A DNA stretch of 64,000 bases, from the NCBI GenBank assembly GCA_022829145.1, contig CM040746.1, positions 14,358,790 through 14,422,789 of the forward strand, read 5' to 3'. Under the pieces are notes generated by a model. The model did not search any database. It saw only the letters and a list, made by a program, of their open reading frames with translations, and had not been told where the DNA came from. Below, one piece after another: positions 34,208 to 46,910 of the stretch (its first letter is position 1; each line of letters starts with the position of its first letter). Source of the stretch: Albula goreensis. Lineage: Eukaryota; Chordata; Actinopteri; Albuliformes; Albulidae. The translations under genes were made by a program, and so were the position numbers.

Positions 34208-37200
34208 CTACAGGGACCAGAGAGGAGGGGGCCGTCACTCCCTGACAACACACATCTGCAAGGTTCAAACTCTTGCTCATCAAATGTCTGAGGAATTTTC
34301 ATAATCATACGTTTTATGGCAATGGTGCAATCTAAATTAAGGCTTCACCTTGATCTCTCAGCCACAGTCACAGACATGTCTCCAAGCAAAACGTGACCAA
34401 ATTGGATATCAGTACAGTCACTCTCTTCTCCTCCTCTTTGCCGTGACTTTCATTTATTCTAATAGATAAAATGGGAGGTGAATCTCTGCCAATCGAACAT
34501 AAAGCTTTAACAATAAAAAGATGGTGATTGTTCCTCGCAATTCCATTTCTCCCAAGGGTTCTCATATTCCATAATCATAGAAAATAAGGTAAATACCCAA
34601 TTTTATGTGCAATTTCAGGAAATGTGCGATTAAGGAAAGAAACGAGACAGCTCAGTGTGTGTTTGCTCCATGGCATCTTCCACTAGTGTGATCCTCTGCT
34701 GCTCTTTCTCCCTGTGCGTTCCAGGGTATCAAGGCCCCATGCAGGTAAATTATAGCCTTGACAGCTTTGGGTAGGCCATTACCTTCTGAAGAGCTGCCTG
34801 CACTCATTGCACTGACAAGCCCCCAGTACATCATTCACACAGTACTACACCTGAAGACAAATGCTGATATTGAAGATAAGAATATAAGTGATTGAATTTA
34901 AACAAGGAAATGTTTTGACATACTGGGATTTTATGAGGCAAAAGAACATTGTCTTTTTTTGTTTGTTGAAACATGTGGTTTGTGAATTTGCTTCCGAAGG
35001 CCCAATCTTTTAAGCAGCAGTAATTCTAATGGATATTCTCTATGCAATAAACTTTCCATTTTTAATTAGACTATACAAAAATGCCTTCTCTGGCCCTGAT
35101 AAGTTTAATTAATTATAGCTGGATCAATAACTTGACCATTCTCCTATGTGCTAAGCCCAACAAGCCAATAATTCACAAAACTTAAAATCATGTACAAGAG
35201 GGATTTGTCTCATACACTTGTCTAGTAGATATTTTGAGAATGTCAGTTCTTTCAATAACTAAAACACTGCCAGTAAAAACTTACTTTAAATCAAGGTTTT
35301 AAAATTCCCACAAAACAGCTGATTATTGTATTAATCATTTCTTTGTATTAATTCACAATATGATATACTGTCATATATGATATACATACTCTATATATGG
35401 AAGGAAAAACATTGTATGCATTTACACTTATTAGTTTAGATAATTACTGTTGGCCCATAAGTTTGAATGAATGAAAAACCAAGCAGTTTACTAGTTAGTT
35501 TGATAGTTAGTCTGATATTCTCAGAGATATAGTTTAGCTCCAGTTGTCAAAGGTTCTGTATTTCAAGTTTATATTGCTCAGGGCTTGTGTGACATACTAT
35601 TCATATGTTACCGTATGAGTTAATGCAGTTCTTATTGCCAAAATGCCATAAGAACAGTCAGCAGAGAACATTTTTATCATGAGTATGTTTTCACTTGGTG
35701 AGCCATTTTGAATAGTTTTTATTTAGTGAGCCATTTGAAATCAATGAAGTGAATATGGATGACTGATCTGAAGGACACAGCCTTAGGTGAACTGCAGTTA
35801 CAGTATGTTGGAAATCTGACCACCCTTGTATCTTTGTTTCATTGATCCAGAAACATGCAATTCACTGATCTTATTGATTCACATTTCACTTTAAAATTTT
35901 GCCCTCAGACAGACTTGGCTTAAAACTTCAATCTATAGCAAAGACTGTGTAGGCAGAGCACAGAGATGGGGGTTACAATGATCAAGAAGCAATTTAGCAA
36001 GCATTATCGTTTGTGCTTTTGTAAGGGTTTATGATGCTTACAAAGACACCACGAGTATTTCTAAGTCATAAGAAGGATTCAGTAATAAATCAATGAATAT
36101 TGCAAGAAGTCACTCAATGCTCTGTTTCTGCTGTTCAAGTAAGGCCAACAATTTCTATTGTTTTTTCATTTGAACTAGTAACCTGTGAGTTTAGGTCAGG
36201 AGCCAATCAAATGCCCTTCTAGATTGCTATGCAAATCAGTCAAAGTGGACTTTTCACGGGTCTCTTCAACAGCATATACTACTCTATGTCAGAATGAGAA
36301 AACTACATTCCAAAGCACATGTTTGCTTTTCTTAAATAAAATATTATATACTGACAGAAACTTGTCACACAGAATCTGTTTTGATTGAACTGCATGTGCT
36401 CTTAAAGAGACTTGGTGCATTTGATTAGGTCCCAGCTGAAGAGTTTTGTCTTGCTCATGACATTTGATTGCATCTGTGACAATCAATGTTTCCTTGGGAG
36501 AGAGAGTGATATCAGAGGATTAACAACAGGAGAGATAAAAATGACAAAAAGACAAGCTTCTTCAAAATGAACGACAAACTACATATCTCTGTGTTAAATC
36601 CAACCATTCCCCATTTCCCTCTACTTTAATATTCTTTAAAAAATGTGACAGATCACTGACTGTTGCACAAAATAGGTTTCTACAGTGTTCACAACATTTC
36701 AGTGACAATAATACAGGCATTTTAGTTATGTCTAAATATTTTCTCCTACCAAGAACAAATCATATATTGTCTGCATTCTTCAGTACTGTCGAGAGATTAG
36801 CATCAACCTGAAGCTGGATGGTAAATTTTCTTAGCTGAGTTCCAGCAGTGTTAAGGTTAACAATAGTGGAATTCTGAGTTGGTCCCATTTTTATCACAAT
36901 TAGTTCTACCTCTTCTCAGCTCTATAGCTCGATAGCTCATATTATCTTCTTTCCAAATCATTAACATTTTATTCTTATCTGGCTTGTGACAGGGATCAGC
37001 TATAATAATGCAGTCCCTCAGGAAGGTGACGATGTTTGCTGACTGCTCAAAAGGACATTGGAGGGACCTTTCTCCCCCTTTAAAAGAGCTTGTCAGATTT
37101 CTTTCTCTGAGAATGTGGCTCTCCAATACTCATTAATTCCACAGCAGAGGGGATGAAGAGCATACGGACATGCTTATAATCGCAAATTCTATTGTGCTAG

Positions 37201-37394
37201 TTTGAATGACACGCAACACCTATTCCAATTAAAATACCCTTGTCCATAACTCTTGAGAGTATTTACCTTAAAATCTCCTGACTTTATTACTCATTCAATG
37301 ATACAGTTAACATACTACAGGACACCTTAGCAGAACTATATGAGTTTGAGAAAGGCATATGCATATTTGCATATAGTTCAATCAGTATGAAGGC

Positions 37395-37465
37395 TGGTGC
37401 TTGAACTACCAAGCCTGCAGGTCCCAGTCAAGCACCTTAACCACTAGGCTGTAGCCTGTCACACA
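37395..37465 (-). mobile_element. tRNA-derived SINE, head region
   Basis: On the minus strand this reads as a degenerate tRNA. AGCCTAGTGGTTAAGGTGC contains a good polymerase III A box (TAGTGGTTAAGG, plus-strand 37435-37446). It is followed 24 bp later by GGTAGTTCAAG (37400-37410) in the B-box position. The phrase CTAGTGGTTAAGGTGCTTGAC is typical of tRNA-derived SINEs of bony fishes. Beyond the B box I cannot define the tail, so the far end is uncertain. It does not fold as a functional tRNA. Confidence 0.7.
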
Positions 37466-40400
37466 TCAGACCCAAAATGGATAGCAGCAGTCTTCATCAG
37501 ACACTTTTGGGATTGTATCCCTTATTATAAGTTACGTTATGTTATGTTATAAATGCAGAGCATGCTGAAGCCTCCAGAAGCCCTCCTACTGTGCTCCATT
37601 TCAAAGTGTAAAATACAAGCTCCTCCGGCAGCATCCTGCGCAGGTCTTGCACTTACATCATCTCTTAATTCAGCTCACAAAACTGGAGCAGACTGCATTT
37701 TCGTCATGAGGGGGAAGAAAGTGCTTTGTACACGACATGCGCCTGCATTTAAATGCAGATGACAGAACTGCCACAGCCTTGCTCTCTGTGACCCAGGTGA
37801 GAAAGAGAGGGAAAACTTTGTCTATACCCATCTCAAACAGCTATGATCAGATTACTGTCTGCTTTGTGCCATTTTAATGCTTTGGGCCCTGAATGGCAAA
37901 CCAGGTTTACATCTGCTTGCAGTGTATTACAAATACATTCATTTATTCAATTGCAGTAAAATTTCAAATTGTCCAAATTCTTGCCCTTGCTTTACTAATA
38001 CTTAACAACTTGTGTAAGAGCCATAATAAAAGAAAAAACAAATGTTTAGATGTATTTGTATGCATCAGTAGTGTTGTACTACTGTATCATATGTATGTTT
38101 ATTTAAATGACCTGCTGTGTATAAATGAACCTCCCTTTTCAGTTTTCCAATAGTTAAATCTTATGACATCACTCTCAGCTTCCATGATGTAGAAAATAAT
38201 CTTTTGAAGTGATACAGTTTTTGACCATGTTCCGTTATGTGTTTGTCCCATACTTTTAACTGTCAGTTTTCAAAGTGAACTTTAAAATGAAGTTGCAGGA
38301 ATTGATGTCACATTCACTGTTTCACATGGCTATTCAGGGGTTACTGTTTTTGAACAAATGAATGGAGTGCAGCTACATCTTGTTAAAAACAAAGTCCCCC
38401 TGCAGTGCCATGTGCTTCCCTATTCCCTATTCTAAGTCAGAGGCACCTGCATCCACTGACAACTTAGGTAGTGCTGTTACTTTGGCTGAACTTCTCATAC
38501 TATAAAGGTGTGAAAGAGTGGATAGGTAACTCATTTAATTAGCTGAGTGAAAGAGTGATACCACCATTTCAATACGCTTATAAACATGAAGAGTCAACAT
38601 TTTTTCACTAGATATTTAATCTCTTTCTAAATCATTAATACATATGTTTTTAATAACAGTATCAGCAGTACATAAAATTGGTATACCTGGAACTGATATT
38701 TTTATGTCACAATGTTTAGAAGCACATCAGTATTTTGCTTTTATGCATTTATGTTTTAAACAGTGCAGATGGCTTGGTCAAACATACACAAGCTACTTAG
38801 CTTTGACCGGTACTCAACCTGCACATGGTGGTCCCACAGTGCAGGTAATTATTCCGTGATAGCATCACCTCATCTTCTGCACATTATACTGGAAATGTAC
38901 AGACATCTTACTATTACACACTGCTGGAGACAGCAATTCAACTGTGTCCAGTTTAGTACACAAAAATTAAATCTGAACAAACTCCATCCTCCCAAACAGG
39001 ATGCAGGCCACTATTGTCTTGCAGCTCACTTGATTGGTAAACATTCTATTGCTTGAGAAACAATAGCCACCCAATCTTCCTCTCTGTGGTTATTCTCAGT
39101 CAGCCTCATTGTTGCCTCATTTCTTACAATTTACTGCTTTTCTAATTTGCCCTACAATTTATTCACTCTAATGCTGATGCAGCAAGTCTTTATAAACCCT
39201 GGCCTGCTAATTTGCATTTCCACAGCAGAAGAATACTGTCGGCCTGAAACAACCGGTCTTAACTGTCCCAGTGTAACATCTGAACTCCAAGATAACAGAT
39301 AGAACTGAATCCATTGGGGGTCCATCCATCTCCCGGCATACCATCTTCAGTTCTGGAAATAAGTAGCCTTGACTTGAGGATGACTAGTCTCTGACTGAAT
39401 GTCTGGGAAACATGCTTTGATTCTTTGATTTATAGGCATGGGCCTATGAGGCTACAGGCTTATAGGTGCCCTCAGATTCCTTAGGGTGGATTTGGTTGGC
39501 CCCAGAAAAGTATGCTTAACAGATCATTTTCTGGCACTGAATACTTACAAACAGGTTCTGCCAATGAAAGTCAGTGATTAGTCAGAAGTATTAAATTATT
39601 GTTTATTTATTATGAAAGACCATTGCAAAGTTAGGTGGTGTTGGGACACAACAGAGATCGTTCATCAGGCTGATGATCAGTCATGAACGTGACAAGTGAG
39701 GATAAGACCAGGCCTGTTCAGCATTTGAGTACATGGCCATATGCATCCTTGAATATTATTAGCTTATTCAATGGATAAGCCACACCTGTGCAGGAGCTTA
39801 TACTTTCCATATAATTACTGTCTTTCACCTACCCAGATGTTTCAATTTTTTGCTCTTGGGAACTCATGAAAACACTTGGACTTGACATCAGACATTATGA
39901 TAATGTACTAGTTCTACACAGAGAGGGTTTTTTTGGAAGGACTCTTGCTTATACAATTAGGTATAGCTGATAAATTCTGCAGGCATGCATTGATAATTTT
40001 CACCAGTACAAGTGTGAGTATGTTGATATTTTTGACTGGCAAAAAGTGCACATTTAAGTGTGTTTTTATTTAGACACAGCCAGTTCTGTGCAAAATATAA
40101 ATTATGTCTATGGAGATAATAATGACAACTTCTAACACATTATGACAACATTATGAGAGCAATATTTGACTAGGTGGGACACAAAATGAAATTAACAATA
40201 CTTGACATTCAACACATGCAAAAGGTCAGTTACAGTTTGTCACTAAGGCACTCCAGTACAGCCTTGGCAGAAGAAGTGACATAAATAAGCAGTCATTTTT
40301 TCCTCCTATTTGAGTTCATGTGAATAAAATCACTTGAGTGTGGGATATGATAGGCAGAAGGTCAGATCTCAGCTTAGTGGACCTCTTTATTTTTAATGAG

Positions 40401-40883
40401 CATTTTCTCTGTCATTTCTTTGATACTTTTAACTCATACACTCTGGATTATTTTAAATCATTTTCACATGATGAGACTGCGAAGGTCAACGAGAAGGTCA
40501 AAGTTAAGTTGGAAGAAGTGCACTTGAAGTTAATAAATTAAGGATTCATTAAAGTAGAAGTGCCTGACAGCTATCACAATACTTTATTGTTTGATTCAAG
40601 CTGCTTGTTGTACAGCTGTACTTTCCTGTTGGGGGGAGGGGAACCTTGATTGTACACTGGAGTTAAACTGTATTTCGACAGTAGATGGAAAGAAACCAAA
40701 TAAACAGGATGTAAGTCAACAATGCCGTATGGAATGTGCAACTCAGATGTAATACAAATCAGATGTGTTACTTGGTTCAATTATTTGTAAAGGTTTTAGA
40801 CATTCATTGTCCTATTCTGAAAATATTCAATTAACACCAAATTGTTTGAAAGACTTCAGAGGAGCAGTGCAATCTCACACTCA

Positions 40884-40995
<112 letters not shown>

Positions 40996-43180
40996 TCTTC
41001 TTTTACTTGTTCTCTGTCCTCTAAAATAGTGCCCTTCCCCATGGCTAGACATTGGCATAAAATGCAGACAGAAAAAAATATAGAAAATACTGAAGCATTA
41101 AATGCTCTGTAATTAAGAACTTTTAAAAGAGGCGTCAGAAGTGACTGGCTGTGAACTTCAAGTTTTTCTGATCAAAACAATGAACTACAACAGCCTCCAT
41201 AAATCAACACTGTAAAATGACTCAGTGTAGAATAAATGATGCCATTTCAACCCATGACAAATACCTCTAGGGGCTAATGGAAACAGTTTAGTGCTGCTTT
41301 AGCCACAGTCATACATGTACATATACTGTGTACGCCTAATAGACACTTAGGGAAGACAACCAATCTTTACCACAATTAATCCTCTAGCTCACAAGACTTT
41401 CATGCTAATTTACTGCATTTCATCTCATTATGAGTTAACTGATTCAATCAATTGATTTATGTCATGTGTCATGCAGGCATGTGAGGCAACTAGCTGCCAG
41501 GGGGATTAAGACCATCCAATAAAACTGTGGCTTATAGTGTATGCACAACATGAAGGCTGTGCGCTTTCAGCTTGATGCAACATCATTTCAATGAACTTTC
41601 AACTTGTTGCAACATCTCATAAAAGCTCCTTCAGCTTGACTTCAGATTGTATTCCCCAGGTCATGACTGGGAAAGAGAACTGAGATTTCAGTTGACATTC
41701 CCTAGTTAAATAAAGGATTAAAACAGCAGATTCTGTAAAGCTAGATCTGTGACAAGGCAGATGTCTGGAATACTGAAACTGCATGTCAGATGTTGGGACT
41801 GATTGGGAGATGTATTGCAATTCATTTCACAGAGAGTCAGTGTATTATTTGTGGTATATTGCTTTCTAGAGAACAGACATCTAGTCATACACTATGATGC
41901 AACATTATAGACCTTAAAATACCTCAAGACTGAAATTTAGGTACTGATGAAGGCCAGACAGATGAAATATGCTGGCTGAGAAGTTGTAGCCAAGGAGATC
42001 ATGCCTAAATATAATCAGGGAAACATGTTGTTGACGTTGATATTTATTGCCACTTAAAGATTATTTCAGAACAAATTAATCAAATATCTCTTGCTGAAAT
42101 AAACTAAACATTCAAGACAAATCTCAACACAATAATTAATTGCAGGGTTTTCCTTTCTCTCCTTGGTTGTGCACCTGTGACACTGAAGTATGTGATTCTG
42201 GCTGAGTTAGTTGGAATTTCACCAACTATTTCAGCACTCTTTAAAGAGTTAAGGAAGCACACATTATGTGGCTGTAATATGGTGCAGCCCTCACCACAGT
42301 GAACTAAACCTTTCACACTGCTGCCACTTCCACCACTGCCTGGGTCACAACATTTGAAAACTTGATTTGGATTCACAGAAATGTTCCACCAACTCTGTTA
42401 TGTCTAGCATCTTCACAATACTGTAATGACCGCAAAAATCAGCCCCATTGTATATGTAGAGTTACAAAAATACTATGGCACGTGGTGTACATGTCATAAC
42501 CAACTCATGTTCCAGTTTGTATATCGTAGTAGTTTACAAATTGTTGCAGGCCAGTCTGTTTACGTGCATGTCTTTGATCACTGTACTTGGTACAATAGGT
42601 TTATGTGTGTTGTCTTTCTGCATGTGCTCCTGTTTGTTTTGTGTGTGAGGGTTGGGATGCATATGAGTTTATGTGCGTGTTATTGTATACACACGTGTGA
42701 GTGTTTGACAGTGTGTGATGGTGTATGGGTGAAAGCTGAAATCACGAGTAAAAAAATATGTTTTTCCATCCCTTCACTAGAGCTGTCATCTCACTGTGGG
42801 TTTCATTAATGGAAAAACACCCCTGTGTCTAAATAATGTTTTCAAAGTCTTCACTGCATGACAGTTCCCACTGACCAGATCTATTTGAAGTGGACAAATT
42901 GGCAGTTTCCTTATGTTGCTGTCACTGTCTGTTGTCAAATTAAGGACTTTGTCAAAGTGCTAGTCACTGAGGGCCGGTAAGCCATACACAGAACAGCTGA
43001 GCAGCTGCCTAGAATAGAGCCATGCGTGAACATGACACGCTCAACATTTTAACTCATACTACATCTACAAAACACCAGATAACCAAGGCAATTACACAGT
43101 GTGAAATTAATCCTAAAATAATAGCTTCTGAGTGTTGTGCTTTGAAGAAATTGTCCTGAAGCTGTATTGGTGCAGCTTAC

Positions 43181-43284
43181 CCCTTGTCTCTAGCCCTTGG
43201 CCACATGATTCTCCTGCTCCTGTCATCCCCTGACGGACAGAGTCAGGCACAAGTGTACACTGGTTCCACCTCTCTGTCTTCCAC
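43181..43284 (-). CDS. thsd7b: thsd7b exon w5: WKTERW-type TSR start
   Basis: Residues 226-259 (104 bp; one leading base completes Arg, one trailing base begins Ala). The acceptor is ctcttcacag and the donor AAGGG/gtaagc. It encodes WKTERWNQCTLVPDSVRQG, then MTGAGESCGQGLETR, a compact TSR front half ending at the CGxGxxTR strand. Human THSD7B is recalled as WKPQKWSPCILVPESVWQG followed by ITGSSEACGKGLQTR at this place, so spacing is identical. The split codon to w6 restores the TRAV sequence expected from the family. Confidence 0.95.
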
Positions 43285-43987
43285 CTGTGAAGAGTTTTGG
43301 ACATGTGCAAGAAAGCCCACATACATGTTGTATTATTTTATACTACACTATTTAAAATGGAATCGTTTTCCCCTGATGAATGGTGACACCACAGGAAGCC
43401 TTTTCATTGGCACAGTGAACATATAAACCCTTGGAACTACAATGACTTGGATTTGTTGGTCAGGGGCACCTTTGCTTTTTTCACTGTAATTTTTAGAACA
43501 ACAACTTCTATTATCCCTCGAATGCTGAGGGACTGAATCTGACATGGAGCTGGGAAAAAATACAATTTAATTAAATGATTAGTCTGAGCATAATATCCAA
43601 CTGAGAATGTATTTCTGGCGGGCTGTGGAGTCTTAGAGAAAGAGGCCAGAAATACTGAGTGGTTTCTGCTTGACGAGAACAAAAGGAAATGCAGTTTTCA
43701 TGCATTTACCTCTTTCAAGTGGTGATTTCCTTACAGATGCTCAGTTATTTAATCAATATCAGGTTTCATTTATTTTGGATTTGTATTTGACCTCAATATA
43801 ACCTCTCTCTTGTTTGAGAATATAATCATGCAGACCTTTATTCTGGTTATTAACTATGATATAACACATGTGGTTTTGGAACACAGGCAGAATGATCTTT
43901 GAAAAATAGAACAAAGAAATTACCCAGAAGTTTTAAATTATTCACTCTTTTGCATGGACCGATTGATGATGTTTGCATTTTTTTTAC
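43285..43987 (-). other. thsd7b: Intron between w4 and w5
   Basis: 703 bp. No repeat or exon recognised. A stop-free stretch around 43437-43682 on the minus strand was considered as the exon now placed at w4 and rejected. Confidence 0.85.
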
Positions 43988-44120
43988 CTGTATGTTGGAC
44001 AAACAGGGACCATGTCACACTCTCTCTCTTCATAAAGTGTATCAGGACACTCTTGTCCCCCATTGGCTGAATGCTGGATAATGAATCTGTAACGCGACTG
44101 GGTGGCTGCAGTTGTGTTGA
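43988..44120 (-). CDS. thsd7b: thsd7b exon w4: basic strand and end of TSR
   Basis: Residues 182-224 with split codons at both ends (133 bp; two leading bases TC complete Val, two trailing bases AG begin Arg). The acceptor is ctgtttcccag, with a good pyrimidine tract, and the donor TACAG/gtaaaa. It encodes NTTAATQSRYRFIIQHSANG, then GQECPDTLYEERECDMVPVC and PTY. This is the strongest THSD7B signature in the window: human THSD7B is recalled as KQSRYRIIIQEAANGGQECP followed by DTLYEERECEDVSLCPVYR. It carries an N-glycosylation sequon (NTT). The exon makes no long open frame of its own and is easily missed; without it w3 and w5 do not join in phase, and with it they do. Confidence 0.95.
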
Positions 44121-45140
44121 CTGGGAAACAGGAGGCAAAAGTAAGGACAAGAATGAAAATCTTTCCTCTGAAATGATATGGTTAAAAGGATTACATAACA
44201 ACTTTGAAAATGCAATCTGAAAGAAAATCAGTTCCTTTCTCATAAATTACACTGGTGATTAAGTCTCTTGTATCTCCTTTTATAGCACATGGGAGCCAAA
44301 CTGATAAAAAAGTCCTACTTTTGGCACTATGGCTCATTGCAATCTACTAATTAATACACAAAGCAAATAGTGCAATCTCAAGTGCGATCACATCCTCATT
44401 TGACTTAATAGGCCAGAACAACTTTACTCAAGGATGAATATTTTACAAAATTATATATTTCTCCCAATTACAGCTTGATATTTTGGGACAGTATTGTTCA
44501 GAATGCATTGAATGTCTATTATCAAACAATGTGAAAAGTAATGTTACCAGTCAACAATTACCAGGTTAAATTTAAATAAAAATTAATTAGTTCATAATGC
44601 CATTTTCATTTTTCATTTTAATAATTAAGTTCAAGCATTATAGCATTCCTTTATAATTTGCTTCATCTAAATGCTCAGTGGGAGTGTTTTCTAAAAGGCA
44701 TCTTGAATTGCATCTATCTCCCGCTATGAAAGCTTTATAAGTGTCATAAGATGCAAGTATTGTTTGCTATGAAACTTGATGTTTATATGGAAATCAGATG
44801 ATGGAGGGGTAGGAGCAGCTTAAACTGCACTAATGGCTGCCTTCTGAAAACTCTTCAGCAAGCTCCTCACAGATATCATCTCACACATGCAGAAACATGA
44901 AAATGACCAGCCAATCCTGGCAAAAACAAATCAATATGCCTTTAATAATAAACCACAGAGAACATATTAGCCTGTACAAAGCACACAAACAAACCTGGGG
45001 TTTGTGTTATTTTTTTATTTCATCTACGGTGTACAGGGATTGAAAGCTGGAAGGTCAGTGGTTCTGATTATTTCAGTGCGAACAGAAAGGGGTAAATTAA
45101 GGACTGATGAGAGGAAACAAATGGTGGCAGAGCACTTCAC
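44121..45140 (-). other. thsd7b: Intron between w3 and w4
   Basis: 1.0 kb, AT-rich. Nothing recognised. Confidence 0.85.
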
Positions 45141-45256
45141 CTGTGAGGCAGGTGGAGGGGCAGGATGTCCACTCGCTGAAGGGAGTCACTATGCAGTCCT
45201 TCCTGCAGGGCAGCAGGCAGGGCCGAATGGTTTCTGGTCGAGAGGAGTCTGGACAC
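45141..45256 (-). CDS. thsd7b: thsd7b exon w3: TSR end and start of a CIVTPF-type TSR
   Basis: Residues 143-180 (116 bp; the first base completes an Arg codon begun in w2, the last base G begins a Val codon completed in w4). The acceptor is cgttgtag and the donor CACAG/gtgaag. It encodes CPDSSRPETIRPC then LLPCRKDCIVTPFSEW and TSCPSTC. RPETIRPCLLPC and KDCIVTPFSEWTSCPS are nearly identical to the human THSD7 proteins at this position. The TSR start has a single Trp here (FSEW, not WxxW) and CPSTCL in place of the O-fucose consensus; both departures are shared with human, so they are family features. Confidence 0.96.
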
Positions 45257-46776
45257 CTACAACGGTAAACCAGGAGAATGACTGCATTCACTTTAACCAC
45301 CAGCACAACACCTGGAGAGCTCACTGAAAGAATTTACCTTAACATACAGTACAAGACCAAGAGAGGTTACAGACTGCATTCATTTTAACATTCAGAAACT
45401 GACAAGGAGGACAGCTTACTGGCTGCATTCAGTCTCATTGATCAGTGAAAGCACATTTAATTCATAGAGCTGGTGAGATGTTTCTGTCCTTGATATAAAA
45501 TGTGACACTGTAGCAATGTGATGATAAGATGGACTTAGTCCTTTTCTCAAGTGTGCATGTAATGTGCTGAGATTTCTTTTTTCTGTCTTCATCACACTGT
45601 CCTTGACGAAAGTATACTTTGCACAATGGAAATGCTTAAAAGCCTAGGTTTTGTACGATTAAAAAAAACAACACATTAATACAGTACACACAATAAGGTA
45701 TGTGTGTAAACTAGAGTGGGCTTGAGTGGGAGGGGTTTTATAGAGTTCTTTCACATAGACATTTACAGAAAAGAGACAATGATGGGTTTGAATTCCACTG
45801 AAATTCTTGAATGCAGCATTTGGGTTACTGTAAAAAGATTCTCATTGTTCACATTTTTCTCTCCAATTTGTGAGGGAAAAAGGAATAAATTAGAAGCCCA
45901 CTGTTGCACCTTTGGTAGACTACTGAAACCTTTAAATGGTATCTTTTCTGCTGCCTCAACCGATTTTGTGACTGCAGCAGCAGAGCATAAGAAGTCAATT
46001 AATGTCTCTAATTAAGTGCTTATTAGCTGCTAATAGAGTAGTATGGTGGAGATCAAATTCATGCACTTTTTTTGGAAATCTAATGTAAATAATTGACCAC
46101 GGGATTCAAATTATTTGTCACATAAATTCATTTTATTAGCTGCCAGCTAAATAGGAAAATAGCTAAAGATGAAAAAAAAGAGGTTAGCAAGGAAACCAAA
46201 CGCTAGCAAGGAAACTTGCAACAATTGTGGTTGCAACCACTGTAAAAATGACTCAGGGAATGTATTTTTATTACAGGAATGTTAACTATGCTGTTTTTTG
46301 CCAAGACAGCAGGCCAGTTAGACTGTGAGCAGAGGTCTGGAAAATCTAGCTAACATTCTAACATTGTCATCATATGGTAGCCAGCTATCTTGAGAAGTAA
46401 CTGTTGATCCCACAAGTATTTTTCCATAATGTGATAATCTGTGAAGAAAAAATTTTCAAAAATTATCTGGATGTCTTATAGATATATTTTTATATTCATA
46501 ATCTATTTGAGGACCAAAAAGTTAATCTCTGCAGTAGTGTGATTGGGCTGAAATTAGCCTTCAATGGTACGGTTTTTTGCTTGTCACATTGGGTAAAATT
46601 CCCATTCTGTAAGAGCGATTAATTCAAGGGCAAAGGTGTACTTGCTGAAGCTGTGTTATCAAAAAACAATAATACCATTTAAAAACAGCATGCAAAACTA
46701 TTTTGCTGAATCTAGGCTACATGTGCTTAATCAAATAAATACAAACAGGCAAACCTGAAGATATTTCAACAGGAAG

Positions 46777-46910
46777 TGCGTGAGTGTGTGTTTACATATG
46801 TGTGTTTGTGTATGCTCAACTGAGTGCATTTGTGTGACTATGCATGTCTATAATGTGTGTGAGTGCATATGTGTGTCTGGTTTCGTGTGTGTGAGTCTGT
46901 GTGCAGGTGC
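46777..46910. repeat. Imperfect GT-rich tract
   Basis: A diffuse run of GTGTGTGT segments broken by TTTACATATG, CTCAACTGAG and similar interruptions. Simple-sequence in character. Confidence 0.7.

Noticed and set aside
33996-34304. Plus-strand 102-codon open frame over exon w6
   Set aside because: Shadow of a GC-rich minus-strand exon.
34681-34745. Plus-strand exon-like segment (pyrimidine tract, AG, 20 bases, GTAAAT)
   Set aside because: Opposite strand to the only gene, tiny, and with no partner exon nearby.
37395-37465. tRNA gene on the minus strand
   Set aside because: A and B boxes are present but the arms do not pair as a tRNA and the wording matches fish SINE heads.
43437-43682. Minus-strand stretch first tried as the exon between w3 and w5
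   Set aside because: No TSR residues in any frame; the correct exon was found at 43988-44120.
45004-45327. Plus-strand 107-codon open frame over exon w3
   Set aside because: Shadow of w3; contains no recognisable domain.
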